DNA from: Euborellia annulipes
Lineage: Eukaryota > Arthropoda > Insecta > Dermaptera > Anisolabididae
Direction of reading: 5' to 3'
Length of the DNA stretch: 64,000 bases
Assembly (NCBI GenBank): GCA_023213315.1
Contig: JAKCPI010021946.1
Coordinates: 1 to 64,000 of the forward strand
Under the pieces are notes generated by a model. It saw only the letters and a list, made by a program, of their open reading frames with translations. It did not search any database and had not been told where the DNA came from. The position numbers and the translations under genes were made by a program. Shown here one piece after another: positions 54,640 to 63,792 of the stretch; the stretch's first letter is position 1; each line of letters starts with the position of its first letter.

Positions 54640-54836
54640 TGGAGAGATGAAGATATCAGCCATATTGAAATGGTCGAGGTTCAATAAAACTCTAGAATAA
54701 AACGCCCTCCAGTTATTGGAAATTATACACATAATGCAAGCGCACATGAGATTGAACCAGGAATTGTCAATAATAAAATTTATTTGCTACATACAAAATT
54801 ATATGCTTTATTATGGCTTCTATGCCCAAGATCTGG
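54640..54836 (+). repeat. Single arm related to the 10.8-kb foldback
   Basis: GATATCAGCCATATTGAAAT, GGTTCAATAAAACTC, AATAAAACG, TTGTCAATAATAAAATTTAT, ACAAAATTATATG: the left-arm order of 10790-10975. The core is destroyed. A SINE-A scrap follows at 54837-54868. Confidence 0.75.
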
Positions 54837-55020
54837 CTTAAATAAATATGTCTGGACCCCAAATATATATATATATTAATAAAAAAATCATTGTGTGATT
54901 TTATGAAATCACGATGCAAGTGAAACTTTTTTCGGATCGTAGGCGTTTAACTGAAAATTTTCAGAAAATTATTCAATTAAGGGTATTAAAATCGCGTTTT
55001 TAATCTTAACTTAATAATTG

Positions 55021-55693
55021 AAAAAATCTGGTGTGACTGGCGCACAGCACACAACTTTCTCTTACCTTCGGTAATCGAAAGTTGTGTACTGTGCTTGTCA
55101 CACCAGATTTTTTGTGTCGACATATATTTAGTTCCCGACAGTACGGAACATATGAATTCAGATGTAAAATTTATAAGTATGGGAAAATATTTATATTTTG
55201 TTACCATGGCAACCATTTCTCCTATCTTTCCTATGAAGTACAAGAGTAAAGTGGTCTTCAGAAGATTTCAATCACAAAATAAGAATATACATTTTAAAGA
55301 GCATCTAAAAAATAATTGATTTTTGAATTTTTAAAAAAATCGTTGGAGCAAATTTTGAGAAAATCGAAAAAAACTGAAAAAGTACATCAGTAAAGTACTA
55401 GTACTCTTTGGCCGATTTTGATTAAAAGCTTATTTTTCCGGTCCCGGGGGTGTTTAACTTAAATATAAAATTTCAACCTCCTAGCTCAATTCCTTCATGC
55501 TTAAAATTGAACACACACACACCCACACACCCACACACACACAGACAGACCATGTCGCAAAAACCACTTTTTTGGATTCAGGGGACCTCAAAACGTGTAT
55601 ATCCATCAAAATCTCGACATCGAATTTTTGACATGAATCCAATACTTTCTCTCTATATATATATTACATATATACATAGGTAAGAGAAAGTAA
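55021..55693 (+). mobile_element. XB element, full copy nested in CR
   Basis: Both hairpins intact. X-box 55200-55213, CACACACCCACACACCCACA microsatellite (55511-55540). Since uninterrupted CR copies read TAATAATTGGAAAAT here, the insertion left no obvious target duplication beyond A residues. Confidence 0.95.
55200..55213. promoter_or_regulatory. RFX X-box in nested XB
   Basis: GTTACCATGGCAAC, both half-sites perfect. Confidence 0.7.
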
Positions 55694-56123
55694 AATGATG
55701 AATGAATGGTAAATCAAGAGATGTATGTTAAAAACTGAGAACAATATTTATTTAGCAATTGAAGATTTGAATCATTTTAAATTATATTTTATCAATTTAA
55801 AAATTGAATAATCTCACAAATATTTTTTTATAATTCATCATATAGGCCTATATTAAATTTCAACTTTCCTATTTTTGCCATCACAGCTTGTGACTTCATG
55901 GCTTGTAGCGTCACGACCTTTGACACGGCTTGTAACGCGACATGCTGATAGAAGAGCAAAAAAATTTGAGAGGATCAAATTAAAGTTTCACTTTAATAAC
56001 GTTATCGTTTAGTCTTACAAATTGAAATGCTAATTAACACTTAATTTTTCAACATAAATTAACATTTTTATTTTTACAAATAATTAATACAAATATTTGA
56101 AATAAGTTATATTGTAATTGTAA

Positions 56124-56815
56124 AAAATCTGGTGTGACTGGCGCACAGCACACAACTTTCTCTTACCTTCGGTAATCGAATGTTGTGTTCTGTGCTTGTC
56201 ACACCAGATTTTTTGTGTCGACATATATTTTGTTCCCGACAGTACGGAACATTTGAATTCAGATGTAAAATTTATAAGTATGGGAAAATATTTATATTTT
56301 GTTACCATGGCAACCATTTTTCCTATCTTCCCTATGAAATACAAGAGTAAAGTGGTCTTCAGAAGATTTCAATCGCAAAATGAGAATATACATTTTAAAG
56401 AGCATCTAAAAAATAATTGATTTTTGAATTTTAAAAAAAATCGTTGGAGCAAATTTTGAGAAAATCGAAAAAAACTGAAAAAGTACACCAGTAAAGTACT
56501 AGTACTCTTTGGCCGATTTTGATTAAAAGCTTATTTTTCCGGTCCCGGGGGGTGTTTAACTTAAATATAAAATTTCAACCTCATAGCTCAATTCCTTCAT
56601 GCTTAAAATTGAACACACACACACACACCCACACACCCACACACCCACACACCCACCCACACACAGACAGACCATGTCGCGAAAACCACTTTTTTGGATT
56701 CAGGGGACCTCAAAACGTGAAGATCCATCAAAATCTCGACATCGAATTTTTGACATGAATCCAATACTTTCTCTCTATATATATATTACATATATACATA
56801 GGTAAAGAAAGTAAA
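56124..56815 (+). mobile_element. XB element, full plus copy
   Basis: Nearly identical to 55021-55693, so the two are probably recent sister copies. X-box at 56301-56314. The microsatellite is expanded to (CA)n plus ACCCACAC repeats (56612-56663). The right hairpin lost one base (GGTAAAGAAAGTA). Confidence 0.95.
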
Positions 56816-56816
56816 A

Positions 56817-57012
56817 ATCTGCATTTGTAGTGTGCTAGATGCCGTGAAACTTGTTACGCTTGCCTTTATGATGATTATCTTATCATCCTAGCTTCTGTAA
56901 TGTGGATAAGTAAAACGTTTTTAAAAACAGAAGCTAGGATGATAATTATCATAAAGGCAAGCGTAACAAGTTTCACGGCATCTAGCACACTGTATAAATG
57001 CAGATTTTTTAC
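56817..57012. repeat. Near-perfect 195-bp foldback
   Basis: AAAATCTGCATTTG, GTGTGCTAGATGCCGTGAAA, CTTGTTACGCTTGCC and CATCCTAGCTTCTGT in the left arm recur inverted in the right arm with very few changes, around a 25-base loop. No hammerhead-like core, no target duplication found. It lies directly against XB. Confidence 0.85.
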
Positions 57013-57220
57013 AATTACAAAGTGTATAATTATTCATATATTTTCATTTTTTTATTCATAGGTTATATGACAGGCTTATGGACAGACTTTTTTTTAACTC
57101 TTATTCTACTGAGGATGGCACAATAAAATTGGCCCAAAAATTTTGCAATAAAGGAGTTTGAATTGATAATAGAGGCTGCATTCCTCTTCATTTCTCTTAA
57201 AACTTGAAATATATCACTTA

Positions 57221-58276
57221 GGGCCGGTTGCTTCATCCTGGGTGAGTTTGTTAGCCCCGGGCTAAATGGCTTTTTTTGTAGTGCAGAAACCCTCTTCCGG
57301 GGGGAACAAATCATGTTCTGTTTGTGAAGGTTGCAACTCCATTAAGGCATCTTATAAAAATTATTAAAAATAAAAATTGATATTATCACCCATAATTTAA
57401 ATAAATATTATTAATATACATTTAAATATAAGAATTTAATTTTTTTTTGCTAAAATTTGAAAATTTTCAAAAAAATAAACAAGATTTATTAGTTTTCACA
57501 TAACAATTAGTCAATTGTTCCAATCTTCACAACTATTTTGACAAATTGCCAGCTGTGTGGCTCAAATAAAGATAATTTCAAAAAAGAAATATACCTTTTA
57601 TTTTCACCTAACAAGAAGTAATATCAACTGAAAACATTCATATAAATATTTAATATCAATTTGCATTCAATTTGAAAACAAATAGTTTTATTAACAAGAC
57701 ATGTGCAATGCCTTAGATGAAGTTAGGAGAATATTCAACAACTTGCAATATATCCTGGATATACGAGTATAATCCTGATTGACATAAAATGAATAATAAC
57801 AAAAAAACGGTAGATTCCATATTGCATTTATATTATTTTTTACATTTATATTGGTGAAGTTAGGATGCTTGAGTTCATAATACATGTTCGTACGTGTCAA
57901 CCCAGGGCTAAATCTTAGCCCCACCTTTGGGCCTGGGCTAACTTTAGCCCGGACCTTGGCTCCAATTCCCCATATATCTATATGAAATTACTCAAAAGTG
58001 AGGTTAACTCAGGGCTAAATATGGCGACGAGATCTGATGCAAGCGGGCCCTAGCCTATAACATATTTTATAAAATATACAACATTTCATCATTTTATTGA
58101 TAAAATAAGTAGAATATAAGGTAAAATAACAAATATATGTACTTCTAGAATACTTCTTTTAGCAATAAAATGATGAAATATCGTATATTTTACTATAAAA
58201 ATAAAACTGAAATGGGTTTCTGCACTACAAAAAAAGTCGGGGCTAACAAGCTCACCCAGGATGAAGCAACCGGCCC
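57221..58276. mobile_element. PIF/Harbinger-like non-autonomous element
   Basis: It begins GGGCCGGTTGCTTCATCCTG with an inverted repeat of about 70 bases, continuing through GTTAGCCC to TTTTTTTGTAGTGCAGAAAC. TTA flanks both sides (57218-57220, 58277-58279), the known 3-bp PIF/Harbinger target. The interior (1,056 bp in all) repeats GGGCTAA-type motifs and has no transposase- or Myb-length frame. Confidence 0.8.
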
Positions 58277-58589
58277 TTAGTGTACCAATTAAAATATTAT
58301 AATATTTATTAATATTTAAGGTGGTATTGTGAATAATATTTCTAAAAATTCTTTTGAATAAGTGGCAAAATTTAAAATTTTAATTTTTTTACTGCAAATG
58401 ATTAATATTTTCTTTTCTGATTTATAGTATAATTAGTGTCAAAAAAATCTACAAGTTGATTATTATGTATTGCATCGATGAAAATCGAAATTGCCATAGA
58501 ATAAAAAAAAAGAAAAAATTGAAACCGGTCTCTCTTTTTCATTTTTTTTTTTTTATTCAATCGTTAATTTATGCATTGTCGATAGCGAT

Positions 58590-58765
58590 ATTATTAATTA
58601 ATCAAAGTGGATCGGATTATCTGCAATTGAATCGGATGGATGGATGGATGCGATGCTATCAACGGTGCTGCTGCTGCTACGATCCTACCAACGGAAGATA
58701 GACTCGCGTGATAAGAGAAAGCAGAGATGCCACCTGATGATAAGGTTGGCAATTGGATATCGAAT
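58590..58765. other. Unique island, candidate regulatory element
   Basis: ATGGATGGATGGATG, GCTGCTGCTGCTACG, AGACTCGCGTGATAAGAG and CCACCTGATGATAAGG. The sequence is single-copy. The 81-codon frame ending here is mostly low complexity. Confidence 0.3.
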
Positions 58766-58904
58766 GATAAATCTCAAAAGACACACTCGAAAATAAGATA
58801 TTAAAAAAAAAGAATATAAAAAAAATGTCTAATTAAATTATTTAAATAATCATCACAATCAGAGGTATAAATCACTTGAGAATTAAAAATATAGAAAATA
58901 AGCG

Positions 58905-58990
58905 CAGCGAAACCTCAGTTGGGGGGGGCTCGGAGGAATCAGCGTGTTGAACGTCCCGCGGTACATAATTTGAAAATAAATATATATAAT
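58905..58990 (+). repeat. SINE-C tail fragment
   Basis: GGGGGGGCTCGGAGGAATCA then GCGTGTTGAACGTCCCGCGG and ATAGCCCTAAAGGGAG, matching the second half of SINE-C. Confidence 0.55.
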
Positions 58991-59080
58991 AGATAGCCCT
59001 AAAGGGAGTCAGACAAAATTTAAAAAAAAAATTTGAAATAATTCACTCTGGAAAATTTTTCTACCTATTTTATTTCCTTT

Positions 59081-59420
59081 CTCTTACTTCTATATATATT
59101 AATATATATAGAGAGAAAGTATTGGTTTCATGTAAAAAATTCGATGTCGAGATTTTGATGGATATCATGTTTTGAGGTCCCCTGAATCAAAAAAGTGGTT
59201 TTCGCGACATGGTCTGTCTGTGTGTGAGTGTGTGTGTCTGTCTGTGTTCAATTTTAAGCATGAAGGAATTCAGCTAAGAGGCTGGAATTTTATATTTAAG
59301 TTAGGCATCCCCCTAGGGTGGGAAAATAAGCTTTTAATCAAAATCGACCAAAGAGTATTAGTACTTTACTGACGTACTTTTTCAGTTTTTTTTTTATTTT
59401 TTCAAAATTTGCCCTAACAT
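59081..59420 (-). mobile_element. XB element, right-half minus copy
   Basis: Right hairpin (TCTCTTACTTCTATATATAT ... AGAGAGAAAG), TGTCTGTG-rich microsatellite (59211-59247), through GTACTTTACTGACGTACTTT. The X-box half is missing. Confidence 0.85.
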
Positions 59421-59507
59421 TTTTAAAAACAAAATATTTTTAAGCCCACTCAATTTAGATTTGGACTAAAATATGTTTTAAATCGCTCATGTGTGCTTGT
59501 GAGAGTA

Positions 59508-59687
59508 CAGTGAGCGTCACAATTAAGTCCCCACTTGATAGCTTTAGCCTTAAGTATATGGTGTAAAGTGAATTAATCTTAATGACCGAAAAGGTAAAAC
59601 GTAAAATCTGGTACCATATATGGTCACCATTTACCATATACTTAAGGCTAAAGCTGTCAGGCGGGTACTTAATTGTGGCGCTGATTG
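59508..59687. mobile_element. Tc1/mariner-like MITE
   Basis: CAGTGAGCGTCACAATTAAG at the left and the inverted CTTAATTGTGGCGCTGATTG at the right, flanked by TA dinucleotides (59506-59507, 59688-59689). Inner arms share TTTAGCCTTAAGTATATGGT. 180 bp. Confidence 0.75.
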
Positions 59688-59779
59688 TATAAAGTATGAT
59701 TGACTCAGTTGTCACATGCATAAGCACGGTAAATTGTTAGAAAAATTTTATTTTGGTGGGCCAAACACAAACTTGCAAC

Positions 59780-60243
59780 GAGCGATTGCAATATGGGACC
59801 AAAAGTTCAATAACGGTATTCGGTATTTTTTAGCTCTTAATACCGGGATACCGGTTTAATACCGGTTGAAGAAATTTTAGAAAAAGAAAGAAAACACTGG
59901 TGTTTGTTTGTTTTACTAGGGAGTGTAAATATAGCCTTCAAAAGTCTACCAGACAAAGCTTACTACTTGAAAAGTGTTGCAAAGCATCATCAAACTTTGA
60001 GCTTCATAACACGTGTTTAATAATATTATATTACATATTATTACTTATCAAAATGGTGTTATATAAATATTTAATATACCGGTAACAATAATATATAAAA
60101 TAAATGCTAAATAAATTGTGTATTTTCAAAAAATAAAAATCTCAACATAAAATACCGAAAAACTGCATTTAAATACCGGCATTACAAAATCGTACAAATG
60201 GCTCAAAATACCGGTGTTTAATATCCCGTTATTGCAATCCCTA
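59780..60243. mobile_element. hAT-type element with ACCGGTATT interior
   Basis: The ends contain GCGATTGCAATATGGGA and the inverted CCCGTTATTGCAATCCCTA. Flanks CTTGCAAC (59772-59779) and CTTGCAAA (60244-60251) match 7 of 8. The interior is rich in ATACCGGTATT-like palindromes. No transposase frame. Confidence 0.75.
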
Positions 60244-60673
60244 CTTGCAAAGAACCGCCCCTTACCAAACCCCGCTATAAAATATTTCTTATAAAAATTA
60301 TGGGCTAATATACTTTTAGAACATACTGTTATATAAAAAGGTACAAAATTTGAGCATTTATGCGTCGTTTTGTGTCAAAAACTTTTAAAGGGGAATAAAA
60401 AAAAAATCTATTTGCCACTCTATGGGAATTTTAAAATTACAAATTCAAAGAGCTATAATTCTAATGTATATCTTATAAGAGGAGTTTATAAGTTTTACGA
60501 GTTATGAGTGAAAAACTTTTTTAAGAGCTTTTTATTTTTGAAAAGTTTAAAAAAAAATATTTTTAAAATATAAATTATTGGTAAAATATTTGGTTAAAGA
60601 ATTAGTTTCATTAACGCACTAATAGTATTTTTTGAGAGATGGTGGAAGGGATTTGATGCGTTTACACTTATGT

Positions 60674-60702
60674 GAAAATATGGTGTGACTGACCGCACAG
60701 CA
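60674..60702 (+). mobile_element. XB left-end scrap
   Basis: ATATGGTGTGACTGACCGCA then CAGCAC only. Confidence 0.65.
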
Positions 60703-60784
60703 CTTGATGTTTTAGGTGGATTAGAATTTAAAACATATAAATATAGAAAAACATCACTACAAATTTTTTGGAAATCCTTGAATA

Positions 60785-61650
60785 GGCCCTTGAAGAGAAC
60801 AAGAAGAATTCAGCCAATGAAGTTTCTTAATTTTAATAAATCAGCCCACGGCTAACGTTTCGGTTCTAGGTTTAGAACATCATCAGAGCTGGGGCTGTGT
60901 CAGAAAGGCTGATTTTATTAAAGAAACTTCATTTAAAATTTACAGATGCTGGGGCGATAGAATTTAATCTTCAATTCCTTTCTCGGCACTCTTGGTTGAA
61001 TTTAGGTGGTAGGTTTTCAAATTATTAATAAAATTTTATTAACAGAGGTTTTTATTAAGTTGGTTTACAATGCGGGCTGTTCACAAATGTTTCGGCTTTC
61101 GCCATCTTCAGAACCTTAAGATAAATACATTTTTTCTACAAAAGTTTTTTAACATATTATTAAAAATTTTTTTGAAAACCTATCAACCAAGAGTGCCGAG
61201 AAAGGAACATCTAGAATTGAAGATTAAATTCCACCGGCCTAGCATCTGTAAATTTTAAATGAAGTTTCTTTAATAAAATTAGCCTTTCTGATACAGCCCC
61301 AGCTCTGATGATGTTCCAAACATAGAACCGAAACGTGGGCTGATTTATTAAAATAAAGAAACTTCATTGGCTGAATTGGATAGCAAGAGTGAAAGATAAA
61401 AATCGCTTAAATTATATTCTATTTCAAAACATCAAAAATTATTTTACCGTCAACGTTTCATATTCTTCCTCAGGAAATAATAGTTCTAACAGGGGGATGT
61501 ATGGAAGAAGAGTAGAGATTTTGAAGAAAACAAGAAGAATTCAGTCAATTAAGTTTTTAGCCCCAGCTCTGATGAGGGTCCAAGTCTAGAACCGAAACGT
61601 TAGCCGTGGGCTGACTTTAATAAAGAAAATTCATTGGCTGAATTCTTCTT
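60785..61650. repeat. Complex of three hammerhead-like arms plus an inner one
   Basis: Outer foldback: minus core at 60851-60886 and plus core at 61305-61340 (CTGATGA, T, GTTC, CAAACATA, GAAC, CGAAACG). A third arm at 61569-61600 repeats it in direct orientation. Inside, another foldback (TAGGTTTTCAAA / complement) carries the compact minus core at 61083-61111: CTGAAGA, T, GGC, GAAA, GCC, GAAACATTTG. A degenerate minus core is at 61450-61474. TTCATTGGCTGAATT follows the outer cores. Confidence 0.8.
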
Positions 61651-61884
61651 GTTTTAAGATTTAAACATTCGACCGTTGTTTCTCGTTGAAACATTTTGTA
61701 AATTAAACCTAGTGTCTAATTTGTATATATAATTTTAACCTTCTATAGCCTATTGAAAGGCTTCTAAAAAATATGTTTGAACCTCTACATTCACTTAATT
61801 TTAAATAGATTTTTCAAATTTTGTTGGTCCCTTAAAATCAAACTTTTCTAGGCAATAGTTAATTAATAAATGAAACTACAAGGA

Positions 61885-62060
61885 AGGGGATAAGTGGACT
61901 GGTGTGGTTTTTGAATTCATTTCTGTGGCGAGGGCAAAAAGGGGGCAGACAGGGTGGGAGAGAGGCACGAAGAATCTCAACCGAGGGGTGGATTAATGTC
62001 TTTAATTAGGTTTTTGCAAGGCGTTGTCCGCCCACTCTTTCACCCCTTTTAACGGCCTGA
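61885..62060. other. Unique island, candidate regulatory element
   Basis: GATAAGTGGACTGGTGTGG, GAGGCACGAAGAATCTCAA and GATTAATGTCTTTAATTAGG (homeodomain-type sites), then GTTGTCCGCCCACTC. Single-copy, no useful frame. Confidence 0.35.
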
Positions 62061-62356
62061 ATAAAGCATGTCTTTTGTTCTAGATCGGTTTTATAAAGAC
62101 TCCCCTCTCAACCAAACCATTTCAGGGCGCGTTATTGCCGAGATAAATATTTTCAGGTACATTTGTTTTAATAGCCTAAAAAAAAAAAAAGTAAAAAATA
62201 TTGCCACCTTATATTCTCTAAAATGTTGTCAAATTTTATATCCCATTTTTTTTTAGGTTTGAAATTAATTGAAAATAAATAAAAAAGTGTAAATGCATGT
62301 AAATGGCGAAATTGTGAATTTCCATTGATAATTTTTTGTGAAAATTTATTTTATTA

Positions 62357-62484
62357 TTTCCTGACCCTTAGCACAGTGGTAGAGCATTACCCTCTTGTGC
62401 TACAGGTCAGGGGTTTCTTTATTTTATATTGGATACTAATTAATATAGAAAAAATGGCCTTAGATGCCGAAAAAGAACTTAAAT
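62357..62484 (+). repeat. SINE-E (tRNA-like head plus shared tail)
   Basis: CCCTTAGCACAGTGGTAGAG (A-box-like) and CAGGTCAGGGGTTTC (B-box-like, mutated), then a short AT body and the tail ATGGCCTTAGATGCCGAAAA. A tail-only fragment lies at 2516-2548. Confidence 0.6.
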
Positions 62485-62737
62485 GCCTACGGGCTTTGTC
62501 GAGTTGGTAGCGTGCCTACCGAGAGTCGCGGGTTCGGACCTCAGGCAGTCCGATGATTTTATTTAAGCCATTTAGATACCAAAAGGCTTAAATAGAAATG
62601 CCTGGACCCACAATAGATATTATAAATAATAACAGTTATCGTCAAAGTCTTAAATGGCCTAAGTTGCCGAAAAGACTGTGTGAGGTGTGTGTGAGTGTGA
62701 GTGTGAATGAGAAAAAAGTGTGAATGTTTAAAAAAAA
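62485..62737 (+). repeat. SINE-A, plus copy with shortened head
   Basis: GCCTACGGGCTTTGTCGAGT, GTAGCGTGCCTACC then directly GAGAGTCGCGGGTTCGGACC (about 15 anticodon-region bases missing), body, AAGTTGCCGAAAAGACTG, TG-rich stretch and A-run. It is inserted just behind SINE-E; CTTAAAT-like flanks suggest a short duplication. Confidence 0.85.
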
Positions 62738-62788
62738 GATACCTTAAATAAAAAATTATTTTATTAATAATTGTTACTCAATATTCAG

Positions 62789-63174
62789 GTCTATTCTCTA
62801 AGCAAAAACGTTAACTTTTAACAACTGTAAACAACATTATTTCATTTTAATACTTCCTTGCCTTAAATAGATATTCTGTAAACAAAAACTTTCAAGCCAA
62901 AGCGTTAAAATTTAGTAAATAGTGTTAAAAATTAATGCCATGTCTAGGGGGTGCCTTTAATATTTTAACGTCATGTTTAAAATAAAAATGGCGTCCTTAA
63001 CCTAAAAAGTAAGGTATGATTTTGATAGCTTTGAAATAAAAGCAACATGTTAACGTTGCTGTTAAAACTTTGTTTAGAGAATAGCATTTTTTAACGCTGA
63101 TTGTTTTTACATTACTTTTTAACACCCATTTGTTTATTTTAAATTTTAACGTCTGTTTTTATAGAATAGACCTT
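62789..63174. mobile_element. MITE with AGGTCTATTCT ends and GTTAAC motifs
   Basis: AGGTCTATTCTCTAAGCAAA on the left and the inverted TTTTTATAGAATAGACCT on the right; an internal GTTTAGAGAATAGC (63074) repeats the end. Many TTAACG or GTTAAC motifs throughout. Target duplication unclear. Confidence 0.65.
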
Positions 63175-63334
63175 AATCAGGTCTTTTCATTCCAAAAATA
63201 AATTACGAATTTTGAATTTTTTTCTTGGTAAAAATTGGAGATGACTTTAAAGATTTTTCTCTCTAAGTATAACAGAAAATAACATTGAACATATTGCTAC
63301 CTATAAAAATCCTCATCAAATAAATTAGTAGAAG

Positions 63335-63545
63335 AAAGAGAGGCTGCCATTGACCTAGTTGAATAAGAAAGGGCGACAGGAGAGAGGGGAGGGAGGTGAT
63401 TTATTCCCTTCAGAGTTGTTGAAACAAAAAATGGCTCCATCACCAGCCGTGCTATGAGATAAGAGAAAGGAGAGAGGCAGGAGCAATTTGGCAGCCTGGG
63501 CTGCTTGAGATTAATTCCAGGAGAGAAATTGGGAAAGGAGATACA
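63335..63545. other. Unique island, candidate regulatory element
   Basis: GGCTGCCATTGACCTAG, GTGATTTATTCCC, ATGGCTCCATCACCAGCCGT and GGCAGCCTGGGCTGC. Single-copy and GC-balanced. Confidence 0.35.
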
Positions 63546-63571
63546 TGCGTAGTGTACTGTATGTTATTAAA

Positions 63572-63690
63572 AAAATCTGGTGTGACTGGCGCACAGCACA
63601 CAACTTTCTGTTACCCTTCGGAAAGAGAAAGTTGGGCACCGTGCTGGCCACACCAGATTTTTTGTGTCGAGATATATTTAATTTCCCATA
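63572..63690 (+). mobile_element. XB left hairpin plus short interior
   Basis: TCTGGTGTGACTGGCGCACA ... GGCCACACCAGA hairpin, then TTTGTGTCGAGATATATTTA. It stops before the X-box. Confidence 0.85.
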
Positions 63691-63792
63691 GCACCTTAGT
63701 TTAAACTTGACCACTTCCAATTCATAAGTAAAAAATAAAATAAGTCTATTTTAAGTCAAAATTTCCATAGGGTCTGTGTATTTTAAATGTTG

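Larger units (their letters stand above)
54892..55999 (-). mobile_element. CR element copy 5, split by a full XB
   Basis: The left end with hairpin GTGATTTTATGAAATCACG shows compensated changes on both sides of the stem. The body runs to CTTAATAATTG, then XB (55021-55693), then the body resumes (AATGGTAAATCAAGAG) to TTAAAGTTTCACTTTAAT. The CRE array is partly mutated (TGTGACTTCATGG, GCGTCACGAC). Confidence 0.88.

Noticed and set aside
36552..56420. Recurring frame with FISMGKYLYFVTMATISPIF in XB copies
   Set aside because: Same reason: it spans the end hairpin and X-box, is open on both strands, and shows no sign of selection on codons by eye.
36980..56805. Recurring frame with SRKPLFWIQGTSKREDPSKS in several XB copies
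   Set aside because: It recurs because the XB DNA is nearly identical. It crosses the variable microsatellite, lacks a stable start and is matched by equally open frames on the other strand.
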